DNA of 64,000 nucleotides from an uncultured Steroidobacter sp. (GCA_938008435.1 CALLKK010000011.1:173146-237145); one strand, 5' to 3'. Positions 1 through 8,698 are shown, counted from the stretch's first letter. Translations and numbers: made by a program. The notes: generated by a model from the letters alone, not told the origin.

Positions 1-1
1 G

Positions 2-334
2 AAGCAGATCGAGATCGTACGGGCGCCGGGCGCCTTCGATCTGCCGGTGGTGGCGCGCAAGCTCGCGCTCAGCCGGCGTTACGACGCAATCATTGCGCTC
101 GGTGCCGTGATCAAGGGAGCCACTGCGCATTTCGATTACGTGGCGGGCGAGTGCGCCGGCGGGCTTGCGCGCGTGGCGAACGACACGGGCGTGCCGGTTG
201 CCTTCGGCATCCTGACGACGGACACCATCGAGCAGGCGATCGAACGCGCCGGGACCAAGGCGGGCAACAAAGGCGCCGATGCCGCAGTGACGGCCATCGA
301 GCTCGCGAACCTGCTGAGACGCATCGAAGGCTAG
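2..334 (+). CDS. ribH: 6,7-dimethyl-8-ribityllumazine synthase, 5' partial
   Basis: Last 110 codons of lumazine synthase, which condenses 5-amino-6-ribitylaminouracil with 3,4-dihydroxybutanone phosphate in the penultimate step of riboflavin synthesis. The visible part opens with the family motif VRAPGAFDLPVVARKLA, followed by the substrate-site segment ALGAVIKGATAHFDYV, where the His lies in the catalytic region, and a C-terminal helix with GNKGADAA. The frame is open to the window edge, so the start lies upstream; the GTG at 47 is internal. The nusB gene follows after about 130 bp, the usual ribH-nusB order in proteobacteria, consistent with a rib-nusB-thiL-pgpA operon. Confidence 0.95.
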   Translation, partial: KQIEIVRAPGAFDLPVVARKLALSRRYDAIIALGAVIKGATAHFDYVAGECAGGLARVANDTGVPVAFGILTTDTIEQAIERAGTKAGNKGADAAVTAIELANLLRRIEG

Positions 335-467
335 CGTATCGCGAAGGACTTTTTTCGCGAGGGAACGCTTTCCATTACGAAGCCGCATTATCATGACCAG
401 GACGCCCGCGGCGCGCACGCAGCACGCCGTGTTGGCGAGTCGTTCACCCTCATTTCGTTGATTGCAC

Positions 468-914
468 ATGGGCCCATCGAATCGCAAGCCTGCACGAGGA
501 ACGCGCGCGCGCTCGATTGCGCGCAAGCTCGCGATGCAGGCGCTCTATCAATGGCAACTGACGGGCCAGACGGCGCGGGAGATTCAGGGACAGTTCGTCG
601 AAAGCGAGGACTTCAAGGGCGCCGATCGCGAGCATTTCGATGAGCTCGTGAGCAGCTGCATCGAGCAGAACGCGACGTTGTCGGCAGCGCTCGCGCCGTT
701 CCTCGATCGGCCGCTCGAGCAGCTCGATCCGGTCGAATCGGCCATTCTGCTCATCGGCATGTACGAGCTGCGCGCAAGGCTCGACATTCCGTACCGCGTG
801 GTGATCAACGAAGCAGTGGATCTCTGCAAGCGCTTCGGCGCGACCGATGCGCATAAGTACGTCAACGCCGTGCTCGATCGGGCGGCGCGCGAGCTGCGCG
901 CGGCAGAGCGTTGA
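468..914 (+). CDS. nusB: Transcription antitermination factor NusB
   Basis: 148-residue all-helical NusB, which with NusE (S10) binds boxA RNA and promotes antitermination of rRNA operons. An Arg-rich N-terminus precedes ARKLAMQALYQWQL, the classic first helix, and the C-terminal part carries IPYRVVINEAVDLCKRFG and HKYVNAVLDRAARELR, both family hallmarks. Length matches E. coli NusB (139 aa) with a short basic N-terminal extension. The ATG at 468 is preferred; a TTG two codons upstream (462) is possible. The stop lies 75 bp before the preferred thiL start. Confidence 0.95.
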   Translation: MGPSNRKPARGTRARSIARKLAMQALYQWQLTGQTAREIQGQFVESEDFKGADREHFDELVSSCIEQNATLSAALAPFLDRPLEQLDPVESAILLIGMYELRARLDIPYRVVINEAVDLCKRFGATDAHKYVNAVLDRAARELRAAER

Positions 915-988
915 CGCGTTCGGCTCGGCAGGAGCCGCAAGAGGGGACGCACGGCCCTCGGAACCTGATTGCGCGTGAGCGTACCGAC

Positions 989-1948
989 ATGCCGCTCGGC
1001 GAATTCGACATCATCGCCAATTACTTCGCCCGTCGGCCGGCGCGGACCGATGTGCCGCTCGGGATCGGCGACGATGCAGCGGTACTGAACGTACGCGGCG
1101 ATCGTCGGCTCGTGCTCGCTATGGATACCATCGTCGAAGGCGTGCACTTTCTCGCCGGGACGGCAGCCGAAGACATCGGCTATCGCGTCCTTGCCGTGAA
1201 TTTGAGCGACCTGGCGGCGATGGGCGCCGAGCCTGCCTGGATGTCGCTCTCGTTGTCCTTGCCTCGTGCAGATGAAGCGTGGCTCGACGGCTTTGCAAAA
1301 GGCCTGTTCGAGCTGGCCGATGCGTACGACGTTGCGCTGATCGGCGGTGATACGGTTCGCGGGCCGCTGGTGGTGACGGTGCAGATCGGCGGATGGATCG
1401 AGCCCGATCGTGCATTGACGCGTGCTGGGGCGCGCCCCGGTGATGCCATCTTCGTCTCGGGCGTCCCCGGTGAGGCGGCAGCAGGTCTTGCGTTGCTTCG
1501 TGACGGCCGCGCCGATGGCGATGCGGCGCGGCACTTGCGCACACGTTTCCTACGGCCGGTGCCGCGCGTGGCGTTGGGGAGGACGCTGCGCACCGTGGCC
1601 AGCGCGGCCATGGACATTTCCGACGGCCTACTGGCGGATCTGGGCAAGCTCTGTGCCGCCAGCGGCTGCGGGGCCGAGCTCACGCTCGATGCGCTGCCGC
1701 GTTCGGCCGCTTTGAGCGCCTGCTTCGATCCGGACACCTCGTTGCGATTCGCGCTGACGGGCGGCGACGATTACGAGCTGCTATTCACCGTCCCGGAGGC
1801 GGCCGCGGCGGTGCTTGTGCCGTCGCCGGCGGGCGTGCCGGTGACGCGCATCGGCACGATCAGAGCGCAGCCCGGAGTGGATTGTTTGTTGCGCGGCTCT
1901 CCCTACCGACTCGAGCGAGCGGGGTACGATCACTTCTCGGGCAATTGA
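989..1948 (+). CDS. thiL: Thiamine-monophosphate kinase
   Basis: 319-residue ThiL, which phosphorylates thiamine monophosphate to the active cofactor thiamine diphosphate. It belongs to the AIR synthase-like (PurM/ThiL) superfamily. Visible hallmarks are the N-terminal GEFDIIANYF, the metal-binding GIGDDAAVL, NLSDLAAMGAEPAWMSLSLS, LIGGDTVRGP, and the C-terminal MDISDGLLADLGKL and LTGGDDYELLFTVP. The ATG at 989 (MPLGEFDII) matches the usual ThiL N-terminus. The frame stays open back to 911, where a TTG overlaps the nusB stop by 4 bp; that longer start would add 26 residues unlike the family and is less likely. pgpA follows 29 bp downstream. Confidence 0.95.
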   Translation: MPLGEFDIIANYFARRPARTDVPLGIGDDAAVLNVRGDRRLVLAMDTIVEGVHFLAGTAAEDIGYRVLAVNLSDLAAMGAEPAWMSLSLSLPRADEAWLDGFAKGLFELADAYDVALIGGDTVRGPLVVTVQIGGWIEPDRALTRAGARPGDAIFVSGVPGEAAAGLALLRDGRADGDAARHLRTRFLRPVPRVALGRTLRTVASAAMDISDGLLADLGKLCAASGCGAELTLDALPRSAALSACFDPDTSLRFALTGGDDYELLFTVPEAAAAVLVPSPAGVPVTRIGTIRAQPGVDCLLRGSPYRLERAGYDHFSGN

Positions 1949-1977
1949 GGGACGCGACGCATCGCGGCACACGAAGA

Positions 1978-2454
1978 ATGACGCATCCGGTTCGGCCTGC
2001 GCTCCTGCGCGATCCCATCCATTTGTTTGCATTCGGCTTTGGCGCGGGGTTGAGTCCCTACGCCCCTGGCACCATGGGCACGCTGATTGCGGTGCCGATC
2101 GTGCTGGCGGTGGCGCAGCTCGGCTGGTACGCGCACTTCGCATTTGCTCTCGCAGCCTGTGCCGGCGGCATCTACATCTGCGGCGCCAGCGCGCGCAAGC
2201 TGGACGTGCACGACCACCCCGCGATCGTGTGGGACGAAATCGCCGGCTATACCGTGACGATGTTGGCAGCTCCGGCAGAACCCGCTTGGCTTCTGGCGGG
2301 TTTTGTGCTGTTTCGTTTTTTCGACGTGGTCAAGCCCTCGCCGATCCGGGAGGCTGATCACAGTCTGCGCGGCGGCCTCGGAATTATGCTCGACGACATC
2401 ATTGCGGGCGTGTTCGCAGGAGCGATTCTGCTCGCAGCAAGGCTTCTACTGTAA
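1978..2454 (+). CDS. pgpA: Phosphatidylglycerophosphatase A
   Basis: 158-residue inner-membrane phosphatase that converts phosphatidylglycerol phosphate to phosphatidylglycerol, a main membrane phospholipid. It has the family pattern: FGFGAGLSPYAPGTMGTL near the N-terminus, the acidic stretch HDHPAIVWDEIAGY, and FFDVVKPSPIREADHS, followed by GGLGIMLDDIIAGVFAG. Hydrophobic segments lie around residues 38-65, 90-110 and the C-terminus. The ATG at 1978 is chosen because it leaves 29 bp after thiL and a normal length; the frame extends upstream into thiL. The thiL-pgpA order is common in proteobacteria. Confidence 0.94.
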   Translation: MTHPVRPALLRDPIHLFAFGFGAGLSPYAPGTMGTLIAVPIVLAVAQLGWYAHFAFALAACAGGIYICGASARKLDVHDHPAIVWDEIAGYTVTMLAAPAEPAWLLAGFVLFRFFDVVKPSPIREADHSLRGGLGIMLDDIIAGVFAGAILLAARLLL

Positions 2455-2495
2455 ACAACCGATCGTCGCATCTCGTGAGCCACTCGAGCGTCCCG

Positions 2496-3779
2496 ATGAC
2501 ACAGCGCCCCGCTGCGCGCGAGCCGCGCATTCCCGAGCGCATTGGTAAGTACGTCATCGTCAAGGAAGTCGGCCGAGGCAGCACGGGCGTCGTCTATCTC
2601 TCGCACGATCCGTACTACCGCCGCGACGTTGCGATCAAGGTGTACAACCTCGAATCGCACGACGAGGAGCGGGCGCGCGTCACTCGCAAGATGTTCCTGT
2701 CGGAAGCGCACATGGTCGGCATGCTGCAGCATCCGAACATCCTGCCGATCTACGATGCGGGCGAGGAGGACGGTCACTACTACATCGTCACCGAGCACGT
2801 GCACGGCGCACGGACGCTGTCGGCTTATTGCAAGCCGGACAATCTGCTGCCCGTCGATGATGTCGTCGAGATCATGTACAAGTGCGCCAAGGCGTTGCAC
2901 TACGCGCACAGCCGCGGCGTCATCCATCGCGACATCAAGCCGTCGAACATCATGCTCACGCAGGCGAACGACGTGCGCATCATCGACTTCGGCATCGCGC
3001 TCGTCTCGGATTCGGAGATCTCGCGCATCGACGGCATCGCGGGCAGTCCTTCGTATATGTCGCCCGAGCAGGTCCAGTCGCTCGAGATCACCAACCGCTC
3101 GGACCTCTACTCGCTCGGCGCGGTGATGTACGAGCTGCTCACGGGCTATCGTCCGTTCCGCGGCAGCAATCTCTCCAAGCTGCTGCATCAGATCGTCTAT
3201 GCCACTCCGCAGCCGATCCACACGCTGCGCCCGGAGATTCCCGAAGTGCTCGAAAACTGCGTGGCCAAGGCGTTGCACAAGGATCCGGCCAAGCGCTATC
3301 GCAACGGTCTGGAGCTCGCGGCCGATTTGACGCGCGTGCACCAGACGCTGCGCGAGGGATTGTCGAAGCTCGATCGGCAGGAGCAGTTTTCCATCCTGCG
3401 CACGCTCAAGTTCTTCCACGACTTCTCGCAGGCCGAGATCCTGGAAGTGCTGCGCGCGAGCACCTGGCAGGACTACGAGCAGGGCGATGAGATCGTCAAG
3501 GAAGGCGAGATGGACGATCGCTTCTACATCATCGTCTCGGGCAGCGTGGCCGTGATGCGCGGCGGCAATCAGGTCGGCACGCTGGATGAAGGCGACTGCT
3601 TCGGCGAGACGAGCTATGTGCGCGGCGCGAAACGGCTGGCGACGATCCGGGCGCTGACCCCGGTGACCTTGATGAAGGTGAGCTCGACCTTGCTCGAACA
3701 GAGCTCGGCAGCCTGTCAGCTGCGCTTCAACAAAGTCTTCCTGCGCAATCTGATCAGTCGTCTGCAGAGCCCGTCGTGA
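2496..3779 (+). CDS. Serine/threonine protein kinase with C-terminal cyclic-nucleotide-binding domain
   Basis: 427-residue soluble protein with two domains. Residues 17-285 form a Hanks-type kinase with a Gly-rich loop (GRGSTGVVY), the ATP-binding Lys48 (VAIKVY), catalytic HRDIKPSN (144-151), DFG (164-166) and SPE (189-191) before RSDLYSLG. All catalytic residues are present, so it should be active. Residues about 300-400 form a cNMP-binding beta-roll: FYIIVSGSVAVMRGG, then the phosphate-binding cassette FGETSYVRGAKRLATIRA, with Glu371 and Arg380 in the positions that bind cyclic nucleotide. No transmembrane segment or PASTA repeats. It starts 41 bp after pgpA (GTG at 2475 is an alternative), so probably cotranscribed. 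Substrates are unknown; cAMP or cGMP control is inferred only from the cassette. Confidence 0.9.
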   Translation: MTQRPAAREPRIPERIGKYVIVKEVGRGSTGVVYLSHDPYYRRDVAIKVYNLESHDEERARVTRKMFLSEAHMVGMLQHPNILPIYDAGEEDGHYYIVTEHVHGARTLSAYCKPDNLLPVDDVVEIMYKCAKALHYAHSRGVIHRDIKPSNIMLTQANDVRIIDFGIALVSDSEISRIDGIAGSPSYMSPEQVQSLEITNRSDLYSLGAVMYELLTGYRPFRGSNLSKLLHQIVYATPQPIHTLRPEIPEVLENCVAKALHKDPAKRYRNGLELAADLTRVHQTLREGLSKLDRQEQFSILRTLKFFHDFSQAEILEVLRASTWQDYEQGDEIVKEGEMDDRFYIIVSGSVAVMRGGNQVGTLDEGDCFGETSYVRGAKRLATIRALTPVTLMKVSSTLLEQSSAACQLRFNKVFLRNLISRLQSPS

Positions 3780-3811
3780 CCGTCGGTTGAACGGCCGGCA
3801 GAAGCGAGGCG

Positions 3812-4651
3812 CTAGCGCGCCGGCGCTTGCTCTTCGGCGTCCTTGTCTCTTTCGATGAGGGCGTAGGCGGAGTGATTGTGGATGGACTCGAAGTTCTCCG
3901 CTTCGACGACGTAAGCGCGCACGCGCTCATCCTGATTCAGACGCACCGCGACGTCCCGCACGATGTCTTCCACGAACTTGGGATTGTCGTAGGCCCGCTC
4001 GGTCACGTACTTCTCATCGGGGCGCTTTAGGATTCCGTAGACCTCGCACGAAGCTTCCTGCTCGGCGATGTCGATCAACTCCTCGAGCCACATGTGCTGG
4101 GCGATGCGCGCCTTGATCGTGATGTGCGAGCGCTGATTGTGCGCGCCGTAGTTCGAAATTCGCTTCGAGCATGGGCAGAGGCTCGTCGCGGCCACCACGA
4201 CCTTGAGCCACAGCTGCGCTTGTCCCGCATGGAACTCGCCGATGAGCGAGGCCGTGTAGTTCATCAGGCTCTCGACGCCCGAGACGGGCGCCTTCTTCAT
4301 CACGAAGTAGGGGAACTCCATCTCGATGTGCCCCGACTCGGCATCGAGCTTCTGCGTCATCTCGGCGAGCATGTCGCGGAAGGATTCGACCGAGATCTCG
4401 CGCTCGTTTCGATGCAGCACTTCGACGAAGCGCGACATGTGCGTGCCCTTGAAGTTGTGCGGCAGGGCGACGTACATGTTGAACGTCGCGATCGTGTGCT
4501 GCTCGCCGCTCGAGCGGTCCTTCACCCGCACCGGGTGGGACACGTCCTTGATGCCGACCTTGTTGATCGGGATGCGCCGCGAATCGGCGCGCGCCTGCAC
4601 GTCCTCGATCGGCGTTTGAGTGGGAAGGGCGTTGGAGGGACGTGTGGCCAT
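3812..4651 (-). CDS. folE2: GTP cyclohydrolase I type 2 (FolE2)
   Basis: 279-residue member of the FolE2 (GCYH-IB) family, which makes 7,8-dihydroneopterin triphosphate from GTP for folate, and can replace the zinc-dependent FolE when zinc is scarce. Key visible segments are INKVGIKDVSHPV, the catalytic Cys in SLCPCSKRIS with GAHNQRSH just after, and the C-terminal NFESIHNHSAYA. The ATG at 4651 (MATRPSN) is preferred; an upstream ATG at 4705 would add an unrelated N-terminus. The gene lies 119 bp downstream of dxs on the same strand, an order seen in other proteobacteria. It converges with the kinase gene ending at 3779. No obvious Zur-like palindrome was seen upstream. Confidence 0.95.
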   Translation of the reverse strand: MATRPSNALPTQTPIEDVQARADSRRIPINKVGIKDVSHPVRVKDRSSGEQHTIATFNMYVALPHNFKGTHMSRFVEVLHRNEREISVESFRDMLAEMTQKLDAESGHIEMEFPYFVMKKAPVSGVESLMNYTASLIGEFHAGQAQLWLKVVVAATSLCPCSKRISNYGAHNQRSHITIKARIAQHMWLEELIDIAEQEASCEVYGILKRPDEKYVTERAYDNPKFVEDIVRDVAVRLNQDERVRAYVVEAENFESIHNHSAYALIERDKDAEEQAPAR

Positions 4652-4770
4652 GGGCGGTTCGGAGTGTGGGGACGGGGGCAGTATAAAGCAATGGCTTGCG
4701 AGCACTGCCTCGCCGGAGGGAAACAGACTCGTGAACGCCAGCGACGGCGCGGCTTATGTCACGCCTTGGC

Positions 4771-6657
4771 TCAAGACGCAGCGGCTCGCGCCGGAACGCG
4801 CCACCAGCGCGTGATCGCAGTCTCGAGCGAGGCGGGGTCGAGCCCGGCCGAGACGAGGCAATCCTCGCGCGAGCCGTGCTCGATGAAGCGGTCCGGGATG
4901 CCGAGATGCAGGAGCGGCAGCTGACACTGGTGCGCGACCAACAGCTCGCCGATCGCGCTGCCGGCGCCGCCCGCCACGACGTTCTCTTCGACCGTCACAA
5001 GCGCTCGATGCGTGCGGGCCAACTTCAGGAGCAGCTCCTCGTCGAGCGGCTTGACGAAGCGCAGATTGACGAGTGTCGCGTCGAGCTGGGCCGCGATGGC
5101 TTCGCACGGCGCAACCATTGCACCGACGGCGACGATCGCAAGTCCGCTGCGGCCTTCGCGGCGAAGCTGCGCCTTGCCGATCGGTAGCGCGCGCATCGTC
5201 TTCTCGATCGCCACGCCAGGGCCTTGGCCGCGCGGATAGCGCACCGCTGCCGGCACGCCCGACTGAACCGCCGTGTAGAGCATTTGCCGGCACTCGTTCT
5301 CGTCGGCCGGCGCCATGATGAGCAGATTCGGAATGCAGCGCAGGTACGAGAGATCGTAGCTGCCCTGGTGCGTCGCGCCGTCGCCGCCGACGAGCCCGGC
5401 ACGGTCGATGGCGAACGTGACCGGCAGGTTCTGCAGCGCGACGTCATGGATGACTTGGTCGTACGCGCGCTGCAGGAAGGTCGAGTAAATCGCGACTACG
5501 GGCTTCAGCCCGTCGCAGGCCATGCCGGCTGCGAGCGTGACTGCGTGCTGCTCGGCAATCGCCACGTCGAAATAACGGTCGGGAAAGCGCTTGGAGTATT
5601 CGACGAGACCCGACCCTTCGCGCATGGCCGGCGTAATGGCCACGATCTTCGGATCGAGCGCCGCCATGTCGCAGACCCAATCGCCGAACACCTGCGAGTA
5701 GCTCGGGCCGGTCGCCTTTTCCTTGAAGATCACGCCGCTCTTCGGATCGAACGGGCCGGGGCCGTGCCACTTGATGGGATCGGCTTCCGCCGGGGCGTAG
5801 CCTTTGCCCTTGCGCGTGATCACGTGCAGGAACTGCGGACCTTTGAGGTCACGCAGATTCTTGAGCGTGCCGACCAACGCATCGAGATCGTGACCGTCGA
5901 TCGGGCCGATGTAGTTGAAGCCGAGCTCCTCGAAGATCGTGCCGGGCAGCACCATGCCCTTCATGTGCTCTTCCGAGCGGCGCGCCAGCTCCCAGACGGT
6001 CGGCATGCGCCGTAGCACCTTCTTGCTGCCCTCGCGGAGCGTGGCGTAGAGCTTGCCGGAGAGCACGCGGGCGAAGTAGTTCGAGAAGGCGCCGACGTTC
6101 TCCGAGATGGACATGTCATTGTCGTTGAGCACGACGAGCATGTCGACATCCAGGCTGCCGGCGTGATTGAGCGCCTCGAAGGCCATGCCGGCGCTCATTG
6201 CGCCGTCGCCGATCACGGCCACCACGCGGCGCCGTTCGCCGTTGCGCGCGGCAGCGATCGCCATGCCGAGTGCGGCGCTGATCGAGGTGCTCGAGTGTCC
6301 GACACCGAACGTGTCGTACGGGCTTTCGTGGCGGGCCGGAAACGGCGCCAGGCCACCCTTGCTCTTGATCGTCTTCAGCAAATCGCGGCGGCCCGTCAGC
6401 ACTTTGTGGGGATATGCCTGATGGCCGACGTCCCACACGAGCCGGTCCCACGGCGTGTCGAACACGTAGTGCAGGGCGACGGTGAGCTCGACCGCGCCCA
6501 GGCCGGCGGCAAAGTGGCCCCCCATCTGGCTGACGGTTTCGATGAGGTACTGGCGCAGCTCGGTTGCGACGTTGGCGAGCTCGGCTGCCGGCAACTTACG
6601 CAGATCGGCTGGCGAGTCGATTGCAGAGAGCAGCGGGTACGTGGAGCCGGCGTTCAT
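4771..6657 (-). CDS. dxs: 1-deoxy-D-xylulose-5-phosphate synthase
   Basis: 628-residue thiamine-diphosphate enzyme that condenses pyruvate and glyceraldehyde 3-phosphate, the entry step of the MEP isoprenoid pathway; it also feeds thiamine and pyridoxal synthesis. Visible motifs: WDVGHQAYPHKVLTGR, GVGHSSTSISAALGMA, the TDP-binding GDGAMSAGMAFEALN with a following NDNDMSIS, and the transketolase-like half with DRAGLVGGDGATHQGSYDLS and RYPRGQG. Length equals E. coli Dxs (620 aa). The ATG at 6657 (MNAGSTYPLL) is chosen because the further upstream ATG would add a non-homologous extension. Third gene of an xseB-ispA-dxs array, 169 bp after ispA. Confidence 0.97.
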   Translation of the reverse strand: MNAGSTYPLLSAIDSPADLRKLPAAELANVATELRQYLIETVSQMGGHFAAGLGAVELTVALHYVFDTPWDRLVWDVGHQAYPHKVLTGRRDLLKTIKSKGGLAPFPARHESPYDTFGVGHSSTSISAALGMAIAAARNGERRRVVAVIGDGAMSAGMAFEALNHAGSLDVDMLVVLNDNDMSISENVGAFSNYFARVLSGKLYATLREGSKKVLRRMPTVWELARRSEEHMKGMVLPGTIFEELGFNYIGPIDGHDLDALVGTLKNLRDLKGPQFLHVITRKGKGYAPAEADPIKWHGPGPFDPKSGVIFKEKATGPSYSQVFGDWVCDMAALDPKIVAITPAMREGSGLVEYSKRFPDRYFDVAIAEQHAVTLAAGMACDGLKPVVAIYSTFLQRAYDQVIHDVALQNLPVTFAIDRAGLVGGDGATHQGSYDLSYLRCIPNLLIMAPADENECRQMLYTAVQSGVPAAVRYPRGQGPGVAIEKTMRALPIGKAQLRREGRSGLAIVAVGAMVAPCEAIAAQLDATLVNLRFVKPLDEELLLKLARTHRALVTVEENVVAGGAGSAIGELLVAHQCQLPLLHLGIPDRFIEHGSREDCLVSAGLDPASLETAITRWWRVPARAAAS

Positions 6658-6826
6658 TGAAGATGTGCGTGAAGTTCGACGAAGGCAGATACCGCGCGTC
6701 TTGCAACCGAAGTAGGCCGCCGTCAGCCAAATCATGACACTTGGACGCGCGTGAGTTTACAGGAATCCGCGCGGACGAGAGTCTGCAATCGCAGCTGCGC
6801 CGAGCGTGGCCTGTCCGCGCGCCGCG

Positions 6827-7771
6827 TCAGTAGCGCCTCAGCACGAGCCAGTTGGAAAAGGCCGCGAGGGTCGCGGTATCCAAGCCGGTTTTCGCCAGCG
6901 CCGCCAGCGCTTGCTCGTGCAGCTCGCGCACGCGCTGGCGCGCCGCGTCGAGACCTGCGACCAAGGGGTAGGTCGGCTTGTTGAGCGCGAGATCGGCGCC
7001 CGTCGCCTTGCCGAGCAGAGCCGGATCGCCTTCGATGTCGAGCAGATCGTCTTGAATCTGAAAGGCCAAGCCGACCGCGCTCGCGTACTCGTCGAGCGCC
7101 GCGCGCGCGTCGGCGGGCAGTTCCGGTTTGCAGGCAGCGGCCATCATCACGCACGCGCGAATGAGCGCGCCGGTCTTGCGAGCATGCATCACCTCGACTT
7201 CGGGAAGCGTCAGGCTCCGGCCCATCGCTGCGAGGTCGAGCGCCTGACCGCCCGCCATGCCGGCCGTGCCGCTCGCCTCGGCGAGGATCGCCACGAGCTG
7301 TAGGCGCACGCTTGCATCGTCCGGGAGCCCGGGCCCGCTGACGAGGGTCTGAAACGCCAACACCTGCAGGGCATCGCCCGCGAGGATCGCAGTCGCTTCG
7401 TCAAATGCCTTGTGGCAGGTCGGCCGTCCGCGTCGCAGATCGTCGTTGTCCATCGCGGGCAGGTCGTCGTGCACGAGCGAGTAGACGTGGATGAATTCGA
7501 CGGCGCATGCCGCCCCGTCGATGCTCGCAAGCGGGATGCCGAGCGTTTCGGCCGTGGCGTAGACCAGCGCGGGCCGAATGCGTTTGCCGCCGCCGAGGAC
7601 GCTGTAGCGCATCGCCTCGTGCAGGCGTTTCGGCTCGCTGTCCGACGAGGGCAGATACGCGGCGAGCTGCGCTTCGATGCGCTGCTGCCAGCCTTTCAGG
7701 CGCGCGGAGAACTCTGCAGAAGTCGGATCCACGACAACGGGCTCGGGCGCGTTACTCGTTGCCGTTCTCAT
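6827..7771 (-). CDS. ispA: Farnesyl diphosphate synthase (polyprenyl synthetase)
   Basis: 314-residue trans-isoprenyl diphosphate synthase that builds farnesyl diphosphate from IPP and DMAPP. The first Asp-rich motif is DDLPAMDNDD in the context VHDDLPAMDNDDLRRGRPTCH, and the second is DDLLDIEGD; GGGKRIRP is the IPP-binding segment. The residue pattern before the first motif (FIHVYSLVHDD) fits short-chain bacterial IspA. The ATG at 7771 overlaps the end of xseB by 20 bp, so translation is probably coupled. The product feeds undecaprenyl phosphate and quinone side chains, in line with dxs downstream. Confidence 0.96.
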   Translation of the reverse strand: MRTATSNAPEPVVVDPTSAEFSARLKGWQQRIEAQLAAYLPSSDSEPKRLHEAMRYSVLGGGKRIRPALVYATAETLGIPLASIDGAACAVEFIHVYSLVHDDLPAMDNDDLRRGRPTCHKAFDEATAILAGDALQVLAFQTLVSGPGLPDDASVRLQLVAILAEASGTAGMAGGQALDLAAMGRSLTLPEVEVMHARKTGALIRACVMMAAACKPELPADARAALDEYASAVGLAFQIQDDLLDIEGDPALLGKATGADLALNKPTYPLVAGLDAARQRVRELHEQALAALAKTGLDTATLAAFSNWLVLRRY

Positions 7772-8033
7772 CGGGATCGAACTCGGCCGTGTCGAACTCG
7801 TCCTCGCCGCCGCTCTTGCGCAGGAGGATCTCCACCTTTTGCTCCGCTTCTTTGAGCGCGTTCTGGCACGCGCGCGTCAGTTGGACGCCGCGCTCGAACT
7901 GCTTGAGCGATTCTTCGAGGCTGAGCTCGCCTTGCTCGAGCTTTTCGACGATGGCCTCGAGCTCTGCCAGCGAGCGCTCGAAGTCCGGCAACGGCTCGCT
8001 GGCGTCGGTGGATTTCGATTTGGACGTCGTCAC
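7752..8033 (-). CDS. xseB: Exodeoxyribonuclease VII small subunit
   Basis: 93-residue small subunit of exonuclease VII, a single-strand-specific exonuclease formed with XseA. The family core is present: DFERSLAELEAIVEKLEQGE followed by LSLEESLKQFERGVQL and CQNALKEAEQKVEIL, two helices that make the coiled hairpin. The C-terminus is an acidic tail (GGEDEFDTAEFDPDE). The start is GTG at 8033. It heads the xseB-ispA-dxs group, a widely conserved order. The xseA gene is not in the window. The upstream gap is shared with the divergent rubrerythrin operon. Confidence 0.93.
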   Translation of the reverse strand: MTTSKSKSTDASEPLPDFERSLAELEAIVEKLEQGELSLEESLKQFERGVQLTRACQNALKEAEQKVEILLRKSGGEDEFDTAEFDPDENGNE

Positions 8034-8131
8034 GTTCGTGCTTGGAGGTTACGGGCCGCGCAAGCTTGCATGCATGCAGGAACACGGTCAAATGCGAATG
8101 CGCGCATGCTTTGTCGAGCGGATTTCCGACG

Positions 8132-8160
8132 TTGACTTGCCGGAGGGGCGGGCATAGATT
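8132..8160 (+). promoter_or_regulatory. sigma70-type promoter of the rubrerythrin operon
   Basis: A -35 box TTGACT (8132-8137) and a -10 box TAGATT (8155-8160) are separated by exactly 17 bp, so transcription would begin near 8167. This is one of the best promoter matches in the window. It points to the rubrerythrin gene at 8282, giving a leader of about 115 nt, and is immediately followed by the palindrome at 8170-8184. Confidence 0.72.
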
Positions 8161-8169
8161 CGGTCGAAG

Positions 8170-8184
8170 TTAGACTCGGTCTAA
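8170..8184. promoter_or_regulatory. Palindromic operator-like site TTAGAC-TCG-GTCTAA
   Basis: Perfect 6-3-6 inverted repeat lying at the predicted transcription start of the rubrerythrin operon, a position where a bound protein would block initiation. The 15-bp, 6-3-6 geometry equals that of PerR/Fur-family boxes (TTATAATnATTATAA type), though the half-site sequence differs. A second, looser repeat (GACTCGG 8173-8179 with CCGAGTC 8199-8205) overlaps it and could form an RNA hairpin in the leader. The regulator is not identified. Confidence 0.55.
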
Positions 8185-8281
8185 AGCGCCAGTCTAGGCC
8201 GAGTCGGACACCGGCACGAGGTACCGCCGCGTGCTGCCTTGAGGGTCGCTCTTTCGGTTTTCATCCAGCGAGGGTTCCGAA

Positions 8282-8698
8282 ATGAAGAGTCTGAAAGGCA
8301 CGAATACGGAAAAGAATCTGAAGGATGCATTTGCCGGTGAATCGCAGGCGAACCGCCGCTACCTGTACTTCGCCGCGAAGGCGGACATCGAGGGCTACAA
8401 CGACGTCGCCGCCGTGTTCCGCTCGACGGCCGAAGGCGAAACAGGCCATGCGCACGGTCACCTCGAATACCTCGAAGCGGTCGGCGATCCTGCGACGGGA
8501 CTGCCGATCGGTCCGACGGAGGCAAACCTGAAAGCTGCCATCGCGGGCGAAACGCACGAGTACACCGACATGTACCCGGGCATGGCGAGGCAAGCGCGCG
8601 AAGAAGGCTTCGACGAGATCGCCGATTGGTTCGAGACGCTTGCCAAGGCCGAGCGCTCGCACGCGAACCGCTTCCAAAAAGCGCTCGACGCGCTGTGA
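8282..8698 (+). CDS. Rubrerythrin-type ferritin-like diiron protein (no rubredoxin domain)
   Basis: 138-residue four-helix-bundle protein of the rubrerythrin family, which reduces hydrogen peroxide at a diiron site. The ligands are visible in order: Glu20 (FAGESQANRRY), Glu53 and His56 (EGETGHAHGH), Glu90/Glu93 (AGETHEY), and Glu124 and His127 (AERSHANRF). The C-terminal rubredoxin domain of classical rubrerythrins is absent (length 138 against about 190), so electrons must come from a separate partner. The likely candidate is the Fe-S protein encoded next. GAGGGT precedes the ATG at a normal distance. First gene of a three-gene operon with its own promoter; peroxide defence is inferred from the family. 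Confidence 0.93.
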   Translation: MKSLKGTNTEKNLKDAFAGESQANRRYLYFAAKADIEGYNDVAAVFRSTAEGETGHAHGHLEYLEAVGDPATGLPIGPTEANLKAAIAGETHEYTDMYPGMARQAREEGFDEIADWFETLAKAERSHANRFQKALDAL

